Positions 5,437-6,142 of a stretch of 6,142 nucleotides of DNA are shown in pieces (within the stretch, counting starts at the first letter, position 1; every line of letters begins with the position of its first letter). Location: the NCBI GenBank assembly GCA_902773035.1, contig CACYDB010000099.1:1-6142 (forward strand), read 5' to 3'. A program made the translations under genes and the position numbers. The notes under the pieces were generated by a model that was given only the letters and a program-made list of their open reading frames with translations, was not told where the DNA came from and did not search any database. This stretch comes from an uncultured Ruminococcus sp. (GTDB lineage: Bacteria; Bacillota; Clostridia; Oscillospirales; Acutalibacteraceae).

Positions 5437-6142
5437 TTACCAGTTACCGCCTAACTTGCCGTTGCCGTTGTTCCAAGATGTAACTGTGAATGTACCGCCG
5501 TCCTTAGTTGTAAGGTCTTCTGTCTGGTTGTAAAGCACGCCCTGATCAAAAGAAGGAGTTGCAGCTGTCTTGTTGATACGAGCAAAGAGTACCTTGTCGT
5601 AGAGACCTGTAGCCTTGTTGTCTACAAGCTTAACCCACTTAGCTTCTTTGCCTTCCTGCCATGTGTAAGCATACCATGTCTCGTCGCCGTTTGTGTAATC
5701 CTTGGCTGAGAGTGTAGCTGTCTTACCCTCTGCAGGAGCTACTGTTGTTGTAGGAGCCTCTGTTGTAGGAGCAACTGTTGTTGTAGGAGTCTCTGTTGTT
5801 GTAGGAGCTTCTGTTGTAGGAGCAACTGTCGGTGCCTGTGACCATGAACCTGACATCTTGCCATTTTGGCCATCATGCCAGCTTGTAACTGTGAATGTGG
5901 CGCCGTCAACTGTTGTGAGGTCTTCTGTCTGGTTGTAAAGCACGCCTTCATCAAATGAAGGAGTTGCAGCTGTCTTGTTGATACGGGCAAAGAGTACGTT
6001 GTCGTAGAGGCCTGTAGCCTTGTCGTCTACAAGCTTAACCCACTTAGGATCTTTACCTTCCTGCCATGTGTAAGCATACCATACTTCGTCGCCGTTTGTG
6101 TAATCCTTGGCTGCGAGTGTAGCTGTCTTACCCTCTGCAGGA
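5437..6142 (-). CDS. Secreted protein with tandem CBM26-like modules (partial, C-terminal part only)
   Basis: The frame is open from the right edge to the stop at 5437-5439, so only the last 234 residues are visible; start, signal peptide and any catalytic domain lie outside. The order is the end of a linker (Pro), module A (6138-5842, 99 residues), a 36-residue Pro/Thr/Ala/Glu linker (5841-5734), and module B (5733-5440, 98 residues), which ends directly at the stop. Each module begins AEGKTATL and contains WYAYTWQEGK, LYDxVLFARINK, FDxGVLYNQTEDLTT, FTVTSW and a closing G.W. The aromatic and NQT pattern resembles starch-binding CBM26-type modules of clostridial amylases. A Thr/Pro-rich linker fits an extracellular multimodular protein. 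No LPXTG, dockerin or membrane segment follows module B, so anchoring, if any, must be N-terminal. The CBM26 assignment is from motif memory and could be another beta-sandwich family. Confidence 0.75.
   Translation of the reverse strand, partial: PAEGKTATLAAKDYTNGDEVWYAYTWQEGKDPKWVKLVDDKATGLYDNVLFARINKTAATPSFDEGVLYNQTEDLTTVDGATFTVTSWHDGQNGKMSGSWSQAPTVAPTTEAPTTTETPTTTVAPTTEAPTTTVAPAEGKTATLSAKDYTNGDETWYAYTWQEGKEAKWVKLVDNKATGLYDKVLFARINKTAATPSFDQGVLYNQTEDLTTKDGGTFTVTSWNNGNGKLGGNW
5440..6138 (-). repeat. Tandem coding repeat, two copies, 405-bp period
   Basis: Copy A (5842-6138) and copy B (5440-5733) align without gaps at an offset of 405 bases over most of their length, for example the segment at 5536-5737 against 5941-6142. 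Copy B lacks one codon near its C-terminal end (a Gln in the Gly-Gln-Asn stretch of copy A). By eye I count 14 substitutions in 98 aligned residues, about 86% identity. The window edge falls again on linker-type PAEGK, so at least one more linker, and perhaps more modules, lie upstream. Confidence 0.9.
5734..5841 (-). repeat. Low-complexity Pro/Thr linker repeat
   Basis: A 36-residue linker built from variations on APTT(E/T)(A/V) with units such as APTTEAPTTT and ETPTTTVAP. In DNA this is an imperfect repeat of a GGAGCNNCTGTTGTTGTA-like unit (plus-strand reading). Linkers of this type keep modules apart in secreted polysaccharide-binding proteins and are common sites of O-glycosylation. It also produces misleading open frames on the opposite strand. 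Confidence 0.85.

Noticed and set aside
5702..5938. Val/Gly-rich plus-strand frame (possible membrane peptide)
   Set aside because: It is the antisense of the Pro/Thr linker; low-complexity repeats keep the opposite frame open. It has no ribosome binding site.
5437..5943. Treating position 5943 as the start of the repeat protein
   Set aside because: The codon there is a GTG in the middle of module A (Gly-Val-Leu-Tyr). The frame stays open to the window edge and the module sequence continues upstream.

Overview
The window looks like chromosomal DNA from a Gram-positive anaerobe of the Clostridia, probably a Ruminococcus-like member of the Oscillospirales. The grounds are a leucine T-box leader, consensus sigma-A promoters, GGAGG ribosome binding sites, tight operon packing, and a secreted protein with tandem starch-binding-like modules. 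The genus assignment is an inference from gene types and style, not from a marker gene.

Layout, left to right. Positions 1-260 hold, on the minus strand, a strong promoter and a structured, gene-free leader. It has a boxA-like sequence and hairpins closed by UUCG and GCAA tetraloops. This is best read as the 5' leader of an rRNA operon whose mature RNA would begin just beyond the left edge. Back to back with it, a perfect-consensus promoter (TTGACA-17-TATAAT, 315-343) drives the plus strand. It reads through a T-box riboswitch (specifier CTC, Leu) into leuA, 2-isopropylmalate synthase, the first committed step of leucine synthesis. LeuA would therefore be made when uncharged tRNA-Leu accumulates. 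A strong, probably bidirectional terminator (2374-2401) ends leuA.

Positions 2424-5301 carry four minus-strand genes that read as one operon. In transcription order they are a cyclase/arylformamidase-family metal hydrolase, a phosphoglycolate-phosphatase-like HAD hydrolase, epoxyqueuosine reductase QueH, and a Na+/Ca2+ exchanger-family antiporter. The first three overlap by 1 and 8 bases and the fourth follows after 55 bases. One promoter is visible at 5324-5352. The functions do not form an obvious pathway: tRNA modification, metabolite repair or hydrolysis, and ion homeostasis.

Positions 5353-6142 hold a UUCG-loop terminator and the C-terminal part of a larger minus-strand gene that runs off the right edge. 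It encodes two about 86%-identical modules of about 98 residues joined by a Pro/Thr linker, resembling CBM26-type starch-binding modules of secreted amylolytic proteins.

I found no CRISPR, mobile element, phage or toxin-antitoxin signal, and nothing that amounts to a clearly new system. The points most worth a second look are the modular repeat protein, an extra competing hairpin in front of the T-box, the divergent rRNA/leuA promoter arrangement, and the functionally mixed queH operon.
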